From Sphagnum compactum (taxonomy: Eukaryota; Bryophyta; Sphagnopsida; Sphagnales): 64,000 nucleotides of DNA. The DNA is taken from assembly GCA_965153455.1 (NCBI GenBank), contig OZ234500.1, forward strand, positions 1,488,001 through 1,552,000, read 5' to 3'. A model generated the notes under the pieces. The model had not been told where the DNA came from and searched no databases. It saw only the letters and a program-made list of their open reading frames with translations. The position numbers and the translations under genes are program-made. Below, piece after piece: positions 1 to 11,969 of the stretch (the first letter of the stretch is position 1; each line of letters starts with the position of its first letter).

Positions 1-229
1 CAAAAGGACCCAGAATGAGTTCTAACCACTTTGTGTGGCTTCATGCAGGCTCGTGTGAGTGAGTAAAGCTTGTCAACACTTCCTAGTCTTTCCCGGGACT
101 TCTAGCATGCCCCTCTTACCCCCCCCTCTAGTGTCGGAAGTCGGGATCGTGCTCCAAGTTCCAACTCCTTCCGCATTGCCATATACCTAGACCTTCAAGT
201 GGGTCTACCCGGAACTTGGGAGCGTGACA
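1..229 (-). mobile_element. Partial LTR, probably of a Ty3/gypsy-type retrotransposon
   Basis: This is the only GC-balanced stretch beside a very AT-rich repeat. It ends at 229 in GGAGCGTGACA. Read on the minus strand it starts TGTCACGCTCCC, the TG-start form common for plant gypsy LTRs. A 12-bp inverted motif (GCTCCAAGTTCC near 150-165 and its complement near 209-222) lies near this end. Homology with the second large repeat copy begins immediately after it, so an insertion into copy 1 is inferred. The rest of the element, including any gag-pol, is outside the window. The family assignment rests on the terminal bases only. Confidence 0.45.
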
Positions 230-296
230 ATACACCTTTGGAAATTTAACTCAAGAAAGTTTCTATGTGTGCATCAAGTAAAGAAGCTTTTTGAGA

Positions 297-660
297 CCCC
301 CTTTAACTAAAAATCAATTATGAATTAACTAAAACTTAATTGGAAGTTAATTGGGATTTACCTAGAAGTCAATTGGGAGTTAGCTAAAGTTTATTAGGAC
401 TTAATTAAGAGTTAACTAAATTGAACTAAAAGTTAACTAAGACTTAATTAGGAGTTAACTCGAACTTAACTAAAATTCAACTAAATTTAACTAAAAAAAA
501 TTAAAAGTGAACTAAGATTTAACTAAGAATGAACTAAAAATGAATTAAAAGTTAACTAAAAATGAACTAAGATTTAACTAAAAATGAACTAAAAGTGAAT
601 TAAAACTTAACTAGAAATTAACTAAAAGTGAATTGAAACTAAACTAAAAGTTAGATACAA
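297..660. repeat. Degenerate array of AACTAAAA/TTAACTA words
   Basis: About 360 bp are built almost wholly from variants of the words aactaaaagtt, aacttaattagg and gttaactaag, with an irregular period of about 10-12 bp. Copy 2 carries the same array at about 54,325-54,690 with small length differences. Such arrays have stop codons in every frame and are not coding. Confidence 0.75.
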
Positions 661-2029
661 ATTTATTATAAGTCATGGATGAACATTCAAATGAATAAAA
701 CCCCATGGCATTATTGTCCATACAGAAAAGAAAAAGTTTAGAATAACACAACTTGAGTTTAAAGTTAAAATGCTTCAAAACATAGTTAGATAAATACCAA
801 AAAAGGGGGAGTGTGTTTGGCTTGTACCCATAGCACATATTCCATGACCCTAATTATAAGTTAGACCTTATTGAGAAATAACTCCCAAGTAAATTTAATT
901 TCAAGATCAATGAATGTCTTGTTTGTGCATAATGGTTTCTTTACAATGATTTTATTATTGCTAATCATGTGCACACATACCACATATCTTGCATTGCATA
1001 TTATGTTGGATTTCACACATGTTGTAAGGTTACTGAATGCAAGAAAAAGTTTCATCAAAATTGGCTATTGTCTATTGGGATTCAGCCATTGAGTGAAGAG
1101 ATTTTTACATCTTTTAAAGCATAATCATGGCTATGAAAATTGAAGGAGAAGGTTGCCATTGCTTTAGGGAAATTTGTGTTTCAAGCTCTTGAATTTGTAT
1201 TTTGAAATCAAGGATTTAGGTTCAAATTTAATGTTTGTAAATTTAGGTCAATTTGTTTACATTATTGTTTAATTAGCTCAAATGAAACAATTATATTCTT
1301 AGAAACACATTTTGCTTTCTAATTGGAACCTAATTAGAAATCAATTTAGACTACATTCTTGAAAGTTAATAACAAGTTTAGCATGAGTCAATTAATTTCC
1401 ACAACAAGTCCACCACGAGGTTGGACTATACTTCAATATTGCCCTTAAGTCCATTCAAAGTTCATTAGCAATCTAGCCTAACAAAATTGTGTCATTCAAA
1501 TTGAGTCTAAGTCCATGGGAAGTCCATATGGAAATTATAATTCTTTGATGTCTAATCTTTTACCCATTAACTTCTTGGTTCATGCAAGATTCTTAATATT
1601 CCAAAAACATTTAGGTTTATGATCCTTAAAGTCATGTTCACTGCCTTTGTGGTATTCCATCTTTGATGTCTTGAATATTGCTTTTATGGTCACGTTGCAT
1701 TTCCTTTTCCTTGTTTATGATGTCCTCAATTGCCTGTGTGGTCATGTTGCATTTCTTTTCCTTATTCATGATGTCCTCAATTGCCTTTGTAGTCATGTTG
1801 AATCTTTTCACGACACCAAAATGTGATTTTTATGATTAGGATATTTTGCGATTAATCTCCAAAAATAGTCATATAGTCACATATGGCAATTAATTGCTAC
1901 CATCCTAATGACTATAGTCAAAATTATGATTACATGAATATACTTACGATCATAATTAGGACTAAAAGTAATTATGATTCAAAATATGACTATACAATTA
2001 GTGTACTCATATTGAAACAATATTTGAAT

Positions 2030-2350
2030 TTGAAATAGTATAACCAAATTCAATTTAGTTTGATATGGACAAACAAATGCTTAAATCGTCTAATTTAATT
2101 CACCATAACTTAAATTATCACTTACTTTAACACAATTTAATTTACATTAACTTAATTTAACCTAAATAACATAGTTTGGTCTAATTTAACCTAATGTATC
2201 TTAATTTAACATAATTTCATATAAATTCATATAGTTTAAACAAATTTAGAATAACTTATCTTAGTTTAATTATCCTAATTTGAACTTAACAAACTATAAA
2301 TAACTTATTTTAGCTTGATTTAACCAATTTTAACTGGTATTTTTTTTAAA
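2030..2350. repeat. Degenerate array of TAATTTAACCTAAAT words
   Basis: This stretch is made of variants of taatttaac, cctaaataac and atttaatttaca. The same array lies in copy 2 at about 56,050-56,390. It is non-coding low-complexity DNA within the putative terminal-inverted-repeat element. Confidence 0.65.
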
Positions 2351-2396
2351 CCAAATTAATTGAATGGGTGTAGTCACAATCCAACAAGCCAACAAG

Positions 2397-3155
2397 GGTG
2401 TTGGACCGCAAAAAAAAAATAGTCAAAATTGGATAAATATATATGTTCAACCATTTAAAACCATGGTAATCATGGCAAGTTATTCTTTTTTCATTCATAT
2501 GAATGTTAAGAAATTCAAATCAAAAATCCATTTGATGAAATTTTAAGTTGAAGTTTTGATTTAAGACCTTTAAAAAAGAACAACAACGCATTACACATGA
2601 GTCAATTTCATAACGAACTATCAAAAACGATTCATATAATAAAACACATTTGATGGGAAAGAGGATAAAAACCTATTAACCACATTGAAAAAACATTCAT
2701 ACTCTAAAATATGTGAAATTCTAAAACTTTGGAAATTCTAAAAACTTTTCAAAATTGATCCAAAATTTTAGATTTTCAAAAATCTTTTGCCACACATAAA
2801 TAGAGTAAAATGTACATAATGTGTTAAAAAAGAGTTGTAGTTTATTATACAAGGAAGCATAAAAATGTAAAAAAAATAAAAATTGTTATGATTTGAAATT
2901 ATCATTATTTTTAAAGACGAAACATTGAATTTACAAGGAATCAAGACACTTTAAAAAATTCATATTTATTAAAAAATGATGAAGAATGAAACATGTCATG
3001 TACTTGGACAACTATAAGCATTTATTATAACAAGTTGCAAGAAAAATTGTTCCAAAATTCATTCATATGAAAAAATAAATTTGGGAAAAAACACATACAA
3101 TCATGTTATAAAATAATCATGTTGGTTCATTGTATCTCATTTGCACCCGAATTGA
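2397..3155. repeat. Left arm of a ~0.76-kb inverted repeat (copy 1)
   Basis: This arm is the diverged reverse complement of 8,268-9,035. Landmarks shared in inverted order are the word GTTGGACCGCAAA, the line around taaatatatatgttcaacc, the phrase cattcatatgaatgtta, and at the inner end aatcatgttggttcattg. The arms are separated by about 5.1 kb. A foldback-type structure is inferred. A short ORF at 2,364-2,546 falls in the arm and is not considered a gene. Confidence 0.75.
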
Positions 3156-3549
3156 AACAAATTTAACCAAAATTAACCCAAGGGTGCATGCACAAATGGA
3201 TGAACTAATTTGAGTGTCATGTAAACCAATTATGCCTTGTGGTTGCCATTGCAATGCCCATATTGTTTTATAGATCTTGAAATTTATTAAAATAAATTTG
3301 ATTTAAATATCTTAACTTGAATATCTACATGATGCACAAAATCATTTACAATTTTTAAAAATCGTAAAAACCATGAACTTTTGAACTCAAAATTCATGAA
3401 CTATACATTTAATTGCCATCTCTTTGTGAACTATGATACGATACATTGATTGATGGGGTGTATGTTAGGAACTTGAAATTAATAAGATATCATAATAAGG
3501 AATTTAAGGGTCCCCAAAAAACAAAAACTGAATTATAGGGTTATACTTA

Positions 3550-6500
3550 TGGACTTTTGAATGGACTAATGAAAAGAATTTTTTTATAAATCCATATCAT
3601 ATTGGACGAAAAGGTGTTTATGACTTTTTGTTTGCATGCTTAAAAAAAAAGAAATTCTAGATGATCCATTAATAACATGGAAGAAATATGGAGGAAACCA
3701 ATGTAAACACGTTGTAATTTCCAAAATCTGATTAGGATTTTGAATAAACATGGAATGTGGATTTGTAGCAAATTGGTCCACCCATCTGTGCACCTACCCC
3801 CAAGTTTAGCCAAGTTTAACATAAGTGGTCTAATTTTGCCATGTTTTGCCCTATTTTGCCAAGTCTATTCAAATTTAGCCTAAATAACCATGTTTAGCCA
3901 AATTTAATGTCAATACCTTATTTAATCTAACTTATCCAAAAAAATTCAAGTCTAGCCAAATTTCATTTTTAAATAGTCATGTTTAGCCAAATCTAACCTC
4001 AATACTTTAATTTAGCCTAATTTTTCCAATTTTTACCAATTATAGCCAATTCAAAACTAAGTAACCATGTTTTGTCATGTTTTGCCAAGTTTAGTTAATA
4101 TTTTAATTTAACATAATTTCTGAATGTTTAGCCATGTCTAGTCAGGTTTAGATTAATTTATTTTAGTTTTGCCAAGTCTAGCCAAATTTAACTTAAATAG
4201 CCATATTTAGTCACAATACCTTAATTTAACTTAATTTATCCAAGTTTTGTCAAGTCTAGTTAAATTTAACCAAAATAGCCTCGTTTAACCAAATTTTACC
4301 AAAATTTGCTTCAATATCCTAATTTAGCTTTATTTATCCAAGTTTTATCAAGTTTAACCAAGTTTAACCCAAATAACCATATTAGCCAAATTTTGCCAAG
4401 TTTTTTTTTAATACCCTAATTTAACTAATTTTTTCTAAAATTTGCTAATGTAACTAAAATTCATCTAAATAGCCACATTTTACCAAGTCTTGCCAAGTTT
4501 AACCAAATTTAACCTTAATAGCCAAGTTTAGGGTCTAAGGTTTAGGGTTTAGGGGTTTAAGTTTTGCCAAATTTAACTAAGTTTAACCAAAATAGCCATG
4601 TTTTACCAAATTTTGTTAAAATTTACCTCTATACCCTAATTTAGCCTAATTTCTGTAAATTTTGCCAAGTTTTGCCAAGTTTAACCAAGTTTAACCTAAA
4701 TTACAATGTTTTGACAAGTTTTGCCAAGTTTTGTTTCAATACCTTAGTTTAGTCTAATTTATTTAAGTTTTGCCAAGTTTTACTAAGTTTAACCCAAATA
4801 GCCAAGTTTTGCCAAAATTAATCAAATTTAACCTAAATAGCGAGGTTTAGCTAAGTCTAACCAAGTTTAACCTAAATAATTATGTTTAGTCAAGTTTTGT
4901 TACAATACTAATTTAGCTTAATTTATTTAAATTTTGCTATAGTTTACCAAGTTTATTTTCAATACCCTAGTTTAGTCGAATTTATCTAAGTTTTGCCAAG
5001 TGTAGCGAAGTTTTGCCAAGTTTTCCTAAGTGTTCTAATTTTTCCTAATTTTTCCAAGTCTAGTTAAATTTATTTTAAATTGTCTAATTTTGTTTAATTT
5101 TTCCAACTGGGTGAAAGCTCATTGAAATGTACAACTAAAAGTACTTGCTAGTCTACTTATCAAGTGAACAAAAAATAGGACCAAAACCCATCACAAAAAT
5201 GTTATACATTCAGTGGTTTTAGTTGAATGATAAATAACAAGATACTTCTTCATTATTATGCATTAATTTTAAAATTTTCCATTGTAAAAGTCGATCTCAA
5301 ATAGATTTTTCTAAATGCAAATAGATTTTTAAACCTATTTTATAGTGTAACATTTGATTCAAGTATGTGTCAAATATATTCTACCAAAGAGATTTGGATT
5401 TTGGTGAAGCCCTTAAATATAAAATGATCTTTATGCTATAACTTTATACATGTATATTTCATTAAATTTTCCAATGAAAATGTAAGTTTGAACACCATAT
5501 TGACTACTCAATTTCAAACCTACTTATTCCTTATTTTTATTATTCCAAAGTTTTTGAAAATTTGTAGTTGATTTATAATAAACCCAATTGAGGGCTCAAT
5601 AGTTTCAAAATGAAATTTAAGTAAATTTTGAATCTACTTTCTTGTATTTTCATGAAAAACTGCTTCTTTTTTTAACGATATTTTTTCGGCAATTTGTTTA
5701 AGCTAAGTTGCCTAGGGTAGGCTTTCTAGGCTAGGTGGCCTAGGCTAAGTTTCCTAGGTTAGGTCCCCTAGGTTAAGAGGCTAGCACATGGCAATATTGA
5801 TTGGGAAAAAAAAAAAGGTTCTTAAAAAAATTGTGACACGTGGCATTTGTGAAGCTACCATGTGTCATGCAAAAATCCAAGACTATGTTTTTTGCGACTA
5901 TAATCATGGCAAACTGTAGTCGTTAATGTGGCTACAACTAATGTGAGTAGTGGCATTTATGATAGGTTCTTATGGACTAACAATCATGTAGTTATCAATA
6001 GTCATAAATGACACATATGATTAGATTTTTGTAGTTGTGAATGCCACATTTTGGTGTTGAACCTCTTCCTTGTCTATGATGTCCTAAATTGCCTTTTTGT
6101 TCCTAGGTTTCCTTTTCAACAAATTTTACTATCATGAATTGCCTTTGTGTTCATTATTTTCTTGAACGATGATTTCCAAATTCTTTTAATTCTATGGGCA
6201 TAATGCCTAAAGTTGTATTGAACATGTTTAAAAATAGTTTCACTTGAGGCTAAAAACATTTCTATGTCATTTGACCTTTGTCCAAGGGGTGGCCAAGGGG
6301 AAAATTCCAAAATGTTTGTAGGCTCAACATCTGAGATCATTCCTAATGATTCGCAAAATACTATGAACAATACAATCACCTCAAGCTCAATTTGGCATTT
6401 TGCAGATCACATAAAATCACAAGGTACCCTGATGGGTCTTAGTATGTCAGAATGTTTTGAACTCGAAAAAAAGGACTGCACACAGGTTCCTCTGGTCACA

Positions 6501-6828
6501 AAATTGTACACCCGAAGTTTGAATGTAATGCTTGCACCTATTTGCATCTTATGCAATCTCAATTATTCAAATGTCATATTATAACCACATATTCATCTTC
6601 ACAGTCAAATTTTGTCTTTTGAATTCAAAGTATAATTGTTTCACAGAAAAAATTGAATTATAACTAAATGTGTAATTGCATGTTTCAAAATTGCCAACAT
6701 TCTTGCTTTTGCTATGACTACATGATTGCTAGGCCATTCAAGAAGTACCCAATTTGTGAGTAAGGTATCCAAGGTTAGTCTCATTTTGCTTTGTCAAATT
6801 TGAAAGGGGAGGTCACAAACCCTTTTAC
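3550..6828. other. Block present only in copy 1 of the giant repeat
   Basis: Homology with copy 2 stops after the word ttatactta at 3,549 and resumes at acaccctaaatg at 6,829. The block holds a 1.3-kb word array (3,790-5,110), a short CTAGG-rich tract (about 5,695-5,785), the right terminal repeat at about 6,047-6,061 and a 106-codon open frame on the plus strand at 6,264-6,584 that I do not recognise. Copy 2 has 1.7 kb of unrelated sequence in this place (57,587-59,292). Confidence 0.8.
3790..5110. repeat. 1.3-kb degenerate array of AAGTTTAGCCAA words
   Basis: The sequence walks through variants of gccaagtttagcc, gccaaatttaacc and ctaaatagccatg with an irregular period of about 10-20 bp. 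The non-homologous block of copy 2 has a similar array in the reverse sense (about 57,880-58,370, with words such as ggctaaattaaattagg). There is no coding capacity. The phrase gtttagggtttaggg near 4,540 resembles plant telomere units but occurs only about twice. Confidence 0.8.
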
Positions 6829-6959
6829 ACACCCTAAATGCCTTTGTCTTCCAAAATAAAAACCCAAAAGCTTAACATTCAAGGATTAAACTTGCATGTA
6901 ACTTTTGATGGAAGGTGGTGCCTACCCTTGACCTTGATTGCAAGAAAGCTCTAGTTGCT

Positions 6960-7800
6960 CATGTCAAAGTTGAAAAATTGCCAAATTGAGGCATGGAGAT
7001 ATATGGGACAAAAGGCTAATTTGGACTTTAACAAAGTTGAATCTTCATTTGAAGATGAAAATACCAAACTTGCGTTGGTTCACTACTCTCTTCAACCACT
7101 ATTAGAAATGGTGGCCAAAAATTGTTGAATTTACATGTGGTTCAAGTGTCTCCAATCATAATTCAAATGATGAAAATGATACCTTGAGCCCACCAACGGC
7201 CCTGAAATTGACTGGAAAAGGTCAAGCTAATGTGTTGGATACTCATGTTGGTGATGCTTTAAAGGAGCCTGAGGAGGTGTGAAACTAGAGTTCAAGTTCA
7301 AAATTGCAAGAACGCTAAGATGATAAAAAACAATTGATAGTAAGAAAACCAAAAGCTTTTTATCCAACTCACGCTGGAATTTCTATTAGAAGAACCAAAA
7401 ACCTTAAAGTTGTCATCCTCAAATCCAAGAAATTTGGAAAGAAATCAAACAAGTAGTGCTTTAATTGCATAGATCAATCCATTAGAGGTTTTTTGATTGG
7501 AAATGACAAACAATCAAGTGTCACAAAACTACAAGCAAGCAATTTTGACATTGTGTGCAAATTGTTGGAAACCTAATGTTGTACACATCAACCAAAATGA
7601 CACCAAATAACAACAAAATGAAAGGGGGTGAAACACCAAATGTTCAAGTCATGAAACTATCCAATCAAATTTTGCCACATAGAAATGATTTCAATTCCTT
7701 CGTTATGAACATTTTTGCAAAAACGTGTTTTTTCAGGAATTATATTTTTCCATCCTTGCCTAACATTTTACAACATATTTGATGAAGAAACTTCTATTAG
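6960..7800 (+). pseudogene. Decayed protein-coding remnant inside the giant repeat
   Basis: Several plus-strand frames keep protein-like stretches between stops: a piece around 7,017-7,125 (start FNKVESSFEDENTKLALVHY), one around 7,185-7,280 ending EPEEV-stop, and one around 7,340-7,560 including KSKKFGKKSNK. A 75-codon open frame at 7,555-7,782 follows, and copy 2 has a same-length counterpart at 60,021-60,248. No domain was recognised. The most likely origin is an old transposon gene broken by stops and frameshifts. It is present in both copies, so decay preceded the duplication. Confidence 0.35.
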
Positions 7801-8267
7801 TTTTGATTTTTTCACATTGAAAAAGTCTAGATACATGTGCATAATTTTGAGGATCTAAAAGTACTTAGATGCCTATTCTAACATGCAATCACATCCCCAA
7901 TAAAAAAATTTAGTTTCATTTTAACCATACAACCTATGGTATAATCCAATAAAACATTTTATTTAATATTTCAAAAGTTATGAGTGAATATACAAATTTG
8001 CATGGATTATGATGCATGATGAACCAGAAGTTTAGAAGTCCTTTAAAAATTCAAAAATGGTCAATTGATTTGATTTTTTTGGTATTGGCTTCCTATATTA
8101 ATATTGATTATAAATATGAATCCTTTTTTACACCTTTGTTTACTAGTTGAAGTTAGGTTAAATTGCAAGAACTAGAGGTATTAGATTTTTTGCCTTGTGA
8201 CATCAAAAAATGAATAATGTAGTCTACAACTACCTTTAACACCTTTCCCAAGGCCTTGAAAAAATAT

Positions 8268-9035
8268 TCTGGTTTTGGGTGCAAACAGGATACAATGAGC
8301 CAACATGATTATTGAAAAAATAAATTACATGTCCTTTTTCCCAAAAAACAAATTTCATATGTAAATATTTTGGAACAATGTTTTTTGCAACTTGTTATAA
8401 TAAATGCTTATAACTGTCCCAAGTACATGACATATTTCATTCTTCATTATTTTTCTATAAACATGAATTTTTTAAAGTGTCCTGATTCCTTGTAAAGTCA
8501 GTGTTTCATCTTTAAAAATGATAATAATTTCAAATCATAACCAATTTTTTTTCTTCTACATTTTAATGTTTTCTTGTATAATAAACTACAAATTTTTTTT
8601 ACACATCATGTACATTCAAACTCATTTATGTGTGGCAAAGGTCTTTTGAAAATTCAAAAATTTTGGATCAATTTTGAAAAGTTTTTTGATTTTTAAAGAT
8701 TTAGATTTCCACATATTTTAGGGTATTAGTGTTTTTTTTTAATGTGGTTAATAGGTCTTTATCCTTTTTTTTTTTTCCCATCAAATATGTTTTATTATAT
8801 GAGTCTTTTTGATAGTCCTTTGTAAAATTGACTCATGTCTAACACATTGATGTGCATTTTTAGAGGTCTTAAATCAAAACTTAAACTTAAAATTTCATCA
8901 AATGGAGTATTGGTTTGAATTCCTTAACATTCATATGAATGAAAAAAACAATAACTTTCCTTGATTGCCATGGCTTTAAATGGCAAAACATAAATATTTA
9001 TCCAATTTTGATTTTTTTTCTTTGTGGTCCGATGT
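8268..9035. repeat. Right arm of the ~0.76-kb inverted repeat (copy 1)
   Basis: This is the reverse complement, with mismatches and small indels, of 2,397-3,155. The outer end carries the word TGTGGTCCGATG, complementary to the left outer word. The 95-codon open frame at 8,939-9,226 begins inside the arm and has an equal-length counterpart in copy 2 (61,403-61,690), but its composition (poly-F from T-runs) does not look like a real protein. Confidence 0.75.
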
Positions 9036-9479
9036 TTTTTTTTGTTCATTGTATTGTGATTGCACCCTTTTGTTTTGGTAATATGTCATGTTGTGCCACT
9101 AGAATTATGCCAAAGTTGAAGCACAACAAACCCCTTCTTTTTGGTGTTTGGTTTATTAACCTAGGCATAAATATTACTCAATGTGAGGTTGATGCATTGC
9201 GTCAAACAAGGTTTGTTCTTGTTTAGGGTGCACCTCCTTTTACACCAACAACTCAATTTAATGAACTACATATTCTTCTAAGAGTTGCCCCTTGTTCAAA
9301 ATGGACGCAAAATTCATGTGAAACAATGTTTTTTAATGAACATGTTTAAGATGAAAGATGTTGCCACCGTAGATGCCACATCACAAATTTATAAACTTCA
9401 TGGGTTCGTTCCAAATTTGTGCGAAATCTTTTATTTCATGGGTTTGTATCGTTTACACACAAATGTCATGCATTATTTA

Positions 9480-9650
9480 AACATGGACGCTGTTTGCACA
9501 ACTTTCATGTGTAAACAACACAAATAGACACACAACATCTGTGTCTAAACAATACGAACAGGCACATGACATTTGTGTCTAAACAATGCACATGATATCG
9601 ATGTTTAAACAATACAAGTAGATTAATGGCATTTGTGTCTATTCCATATG
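9480..9650. repeat. Minisatellite of about 35 bp, copy 1
   Basis: About five diverged units contain the core TGTGTCTAAACAATACG and the word CACATGACATT. The equivalent tract lies in copy 2 at about 61,945-62,110. Short open frames on both strands cross it in both copies and are best explained by the repeat period. Confidence 0.65.
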
Positions 9651-9669
9651 AACCTATGAAAAGAAAATT

Positions 9670-10014
9670 TTGCATGACTATTATTGCCAAATTGTGACCC
9701 ATGAAGTTTGTGATGCAAGGTTGTCAATATCACTTTCACACCTCAAAAACATACTTACATTTATGAACTATTTGTTCATGAATCAATTGTCAACACTACC
9801 ACGTACCTACTTTGTCATAGTTGGTGTTTACCCAAGTTGTACTTGTCCAAATTTTGTTTCCAACGCAATGAGTTATTTCCTATCCTACAAGCACATGTAT
9901 TACATTTGTAATGTGTGTTTGAATTTGGTAGGAGACCTCCAAATGCACCAACCATCATTGAATTTTAATGATGTAAAAAACATTTTGAAGCTTGATCCTT
10001 TTTGGGTTACCTAA
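9670..10014 (+). other. Unassigned 114-codon open frame conserved in both repeat copies
   Basis: The open frame starts MHDYYCQIVTHEVCDARLS and is Cys- and Tyr-rich. Copy 2 has the same frame at 62,134-62,499 with 121 codons. The length difference comes from a 12-base and a 9-base insertion, both multiples of three, so the frame is kept. Most substitutions between the copies change the residue, which argues against strong selection. I do not recognise a domain. It may be a remnant of a transposon gene or chance. Confidence 0.2.
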
Positions 10015-11969
10015 TTGCATATTTGGGGATATAGTTTGAAATTCATAGTTTGAAATTTTTCAATGTTAGCCAAATGTTCATGGATTCTTGGTTCTCAATT
10101 ATTTTTCATGTAATATTATCCAAGAATAAAAATTATGAGAGCTTACATAATGGGGTGAAAACATGATAAAGTATACACAAAAAGTAGTGTAAACAACAAA
10201 ATTCTAAGGTCTATATATAAAAGGATTAACAAGTAGATGATTTCATGAGGATAATAATATTATTTTTGGGTGCATGATTTCTTAATTCTTGTTTGCATGA
10301 ACTTCAAAAATTAAATTGTTATAATCATGTTTTTTTACACTACTTACAAATACTTGAATTGGACCTAAAATTTGTGGTAGTTTGAAAAATAAAATTTAAG
10401 TATTTGAAAGTAGGTGAAATGTTTTTACAAATATTTTGATTTTTTTTCATGCACCGCAACATTGATGTGGTGAACATTCCAATATAATTTTTTTGGTTAA
10501 TGGAGTTTGTTTTCATAATTAAAATCATCCCCAACCCCTAGAAAATGATGAAATTATTGGGGATATTATTGGGGTATTTTTTCAAATCCAAATGATATGA
10601 CACAAATTGTTTTGAGAAGTTAAAAGAAGGCTAAAGATGCCCATAAAAAAACTAAAAAATTCATTTGTTTTCAAATGTTAATGGAAGGTTAGAAGTTTAA
10701 AACAAATTGTATTGGTGTTTTCAAGTAGGAAATAAGGTAGCAAGTATGTACAAAATATCTTGCTTACACCCAATGCCTATTTATGTATTGGGGTTCAAAC
10801 GGGCTAATAAGAGCCACTAGTGCCCCCTTTGGTGACTATTTTACAGAATATTCTTAAAATATTCTCCCAAAAAAATCTTTAAAAAAAATCTTTTAAAATC
10901 CTTAAAATTATTTTTGTATTATTTTATTAAGGTTTGTGTTAAAACTTTGCTCCAAAAAATCATTTTCAAAGTTTTCCAAGTCCTTTTATTGCTTAAAAGT
11001 AGTGGTTACAAATCCTTTTACACTACTTTTGAAGGTCCAAATGTTAATGAAATAATTTCATATTTTGGACACGTAAAAAATAAGATATTAGATTTTGATA
11101 ATGTGCAAAATTTTAAACTTATTTTCAAGTTAAATTTCTCTTAAGAAAATCTGGTGTAAAAAATAAAAAATAAAGTAGTAATTACACCTGCTTTTGGTTC
11201 CTATTAGTATAAATGCACACATTGGTGCCCACTTCTTGTGTTTATTTCTATTAGGAAATTGTAACTTTTCAAGACAAGATTTCAAAGATTATACACAACA
11301 ACTAATGGATTACAATTATTGAAAAACAAAACAATAGTTTCTTTTATTTGTTCCTTAGATTTTTTATTTTGAGTTTCCATGTATATTGTATGTTTTTGCA
11401 ATTTCTTTAAAAAAATCTTTTGCTTGAAGATATTTCATCCATGATAAATCGATTAATTCATCCATGGATGGATGACATTGGGTGAAAACATACTCAAGGT
11501 GAGCCATTTTTTGTTCAAAAAAGGTGATATATAATAAATATTTTAATATGCAATAAGCTAAAATTTTGATGGCATCCTTTGGTTATCTTAAATACAAGTA
11601 AAAACCTTTAAAATTTGAACAACAACATTTTTAAATTAAAAGTTCATTTTGAACCAGTGGTTAAATGAAGAGGATTGGATCAAATCAATGTACACATAAT
11701 ATATAACTTACAATTTTTCAACGGCCATAAGGCTTTATGTTTAGGATTCATAAAACATTACCAAACAAAAGAAAATTGAAAAAAATAATGAAATGTTCAT
11801 TTATAAAATCTCCTCCTCTTTGATATGATAGTGGTTTTTTTTAAAAAAAATGAAATATTATTGTTCATTCATTACTAAAAAATATAAAAAAACACATTTT
11901 TTGAATGGAATTTCATCCAAAAAATTTTAATTTCTAAATTGTCCTAGATTTATTTGATGTATATCAATA
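10015..11969. other. AT-rich repeat interior without recognisable gene
   Basis: This stretch is matched in copy 2 from about 62,500 onwards up to about 11,533, where the window ends in copy 2. It has long T- and A-runs and stops in all frames. A 76-codon frame at 10,914-11,144 is not maintained in copy 2. I see no RNA gene or transposon terminus. Confidence 0.5.

Larger units (their letters stand above)
1812..6061. mobile_element. Putative DNA transposon bounded by 15-bp terminal inverted repeats
   Basis: The left end reads CGACACCAAAATGTG and the right end reads CACATTTTGGTGTTG. These are inverted and match at 14 of 15 positions. The neighbouring bases (AATCTTTTC on the left, AACCTCTTC on the right) could be a diverged 9-bp target-site duplication of Mutator type, with a one-base ambiguity at the left. 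The interior is arrays of short words with no coding capacity that I can recognise. Copy 2 keeps the left end (about 55,841) but lacks the right end, because that part is replaced. Assignment to a superfamily is uncertain. Confidence 0.45.
230..11533. repeat. Giant direct repeat, copy 1 (about 11.3 kb)
   Basis: Sequence from the word tacacctttgg (about 231) to about 11,533 is repeated in the same orientation from about 54,241 to the window end. Similarity by eye is very high, with scattered substitutions and small indels. The copy includes degenerate word arrays, an inverted pair of roughly 0.76-kb arms (2,397-3,155 and 8,268-9,035), a 35-bp minisatellite near 9,480-9,650 and several short ORFs that have the same length in both copies. 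The block 3,550-6,828 is absent from copy 2. No transposase, integrase or helicase domain was recognised, so the repeat could be a large non-autonomous transposon or a segmental duplication of nested transposons. Confidence 0.9.

Noticed and set aside
4535-4560. Telomere-like words (tttagggtttaggg) suggesting an interstitial telomere
   Set aside because: Only about two units occur, in an array already made of T-, A- and G-containing words. Chance is sufficient.
6264-6584. 106-codon plus-strand frame in the copy-1-only block
   Set aside because: It overlaps an 87-codon antisense frame, shows no motif, and lies in a block made of repeats. It is mentioned under the block but not called a gene.
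9480-9650. Repeat-spacer pattern suggestive of a CRISPR array
   Set aside because: Units are contiguous and diverged without unique spacers, and the context is eukaryotic.
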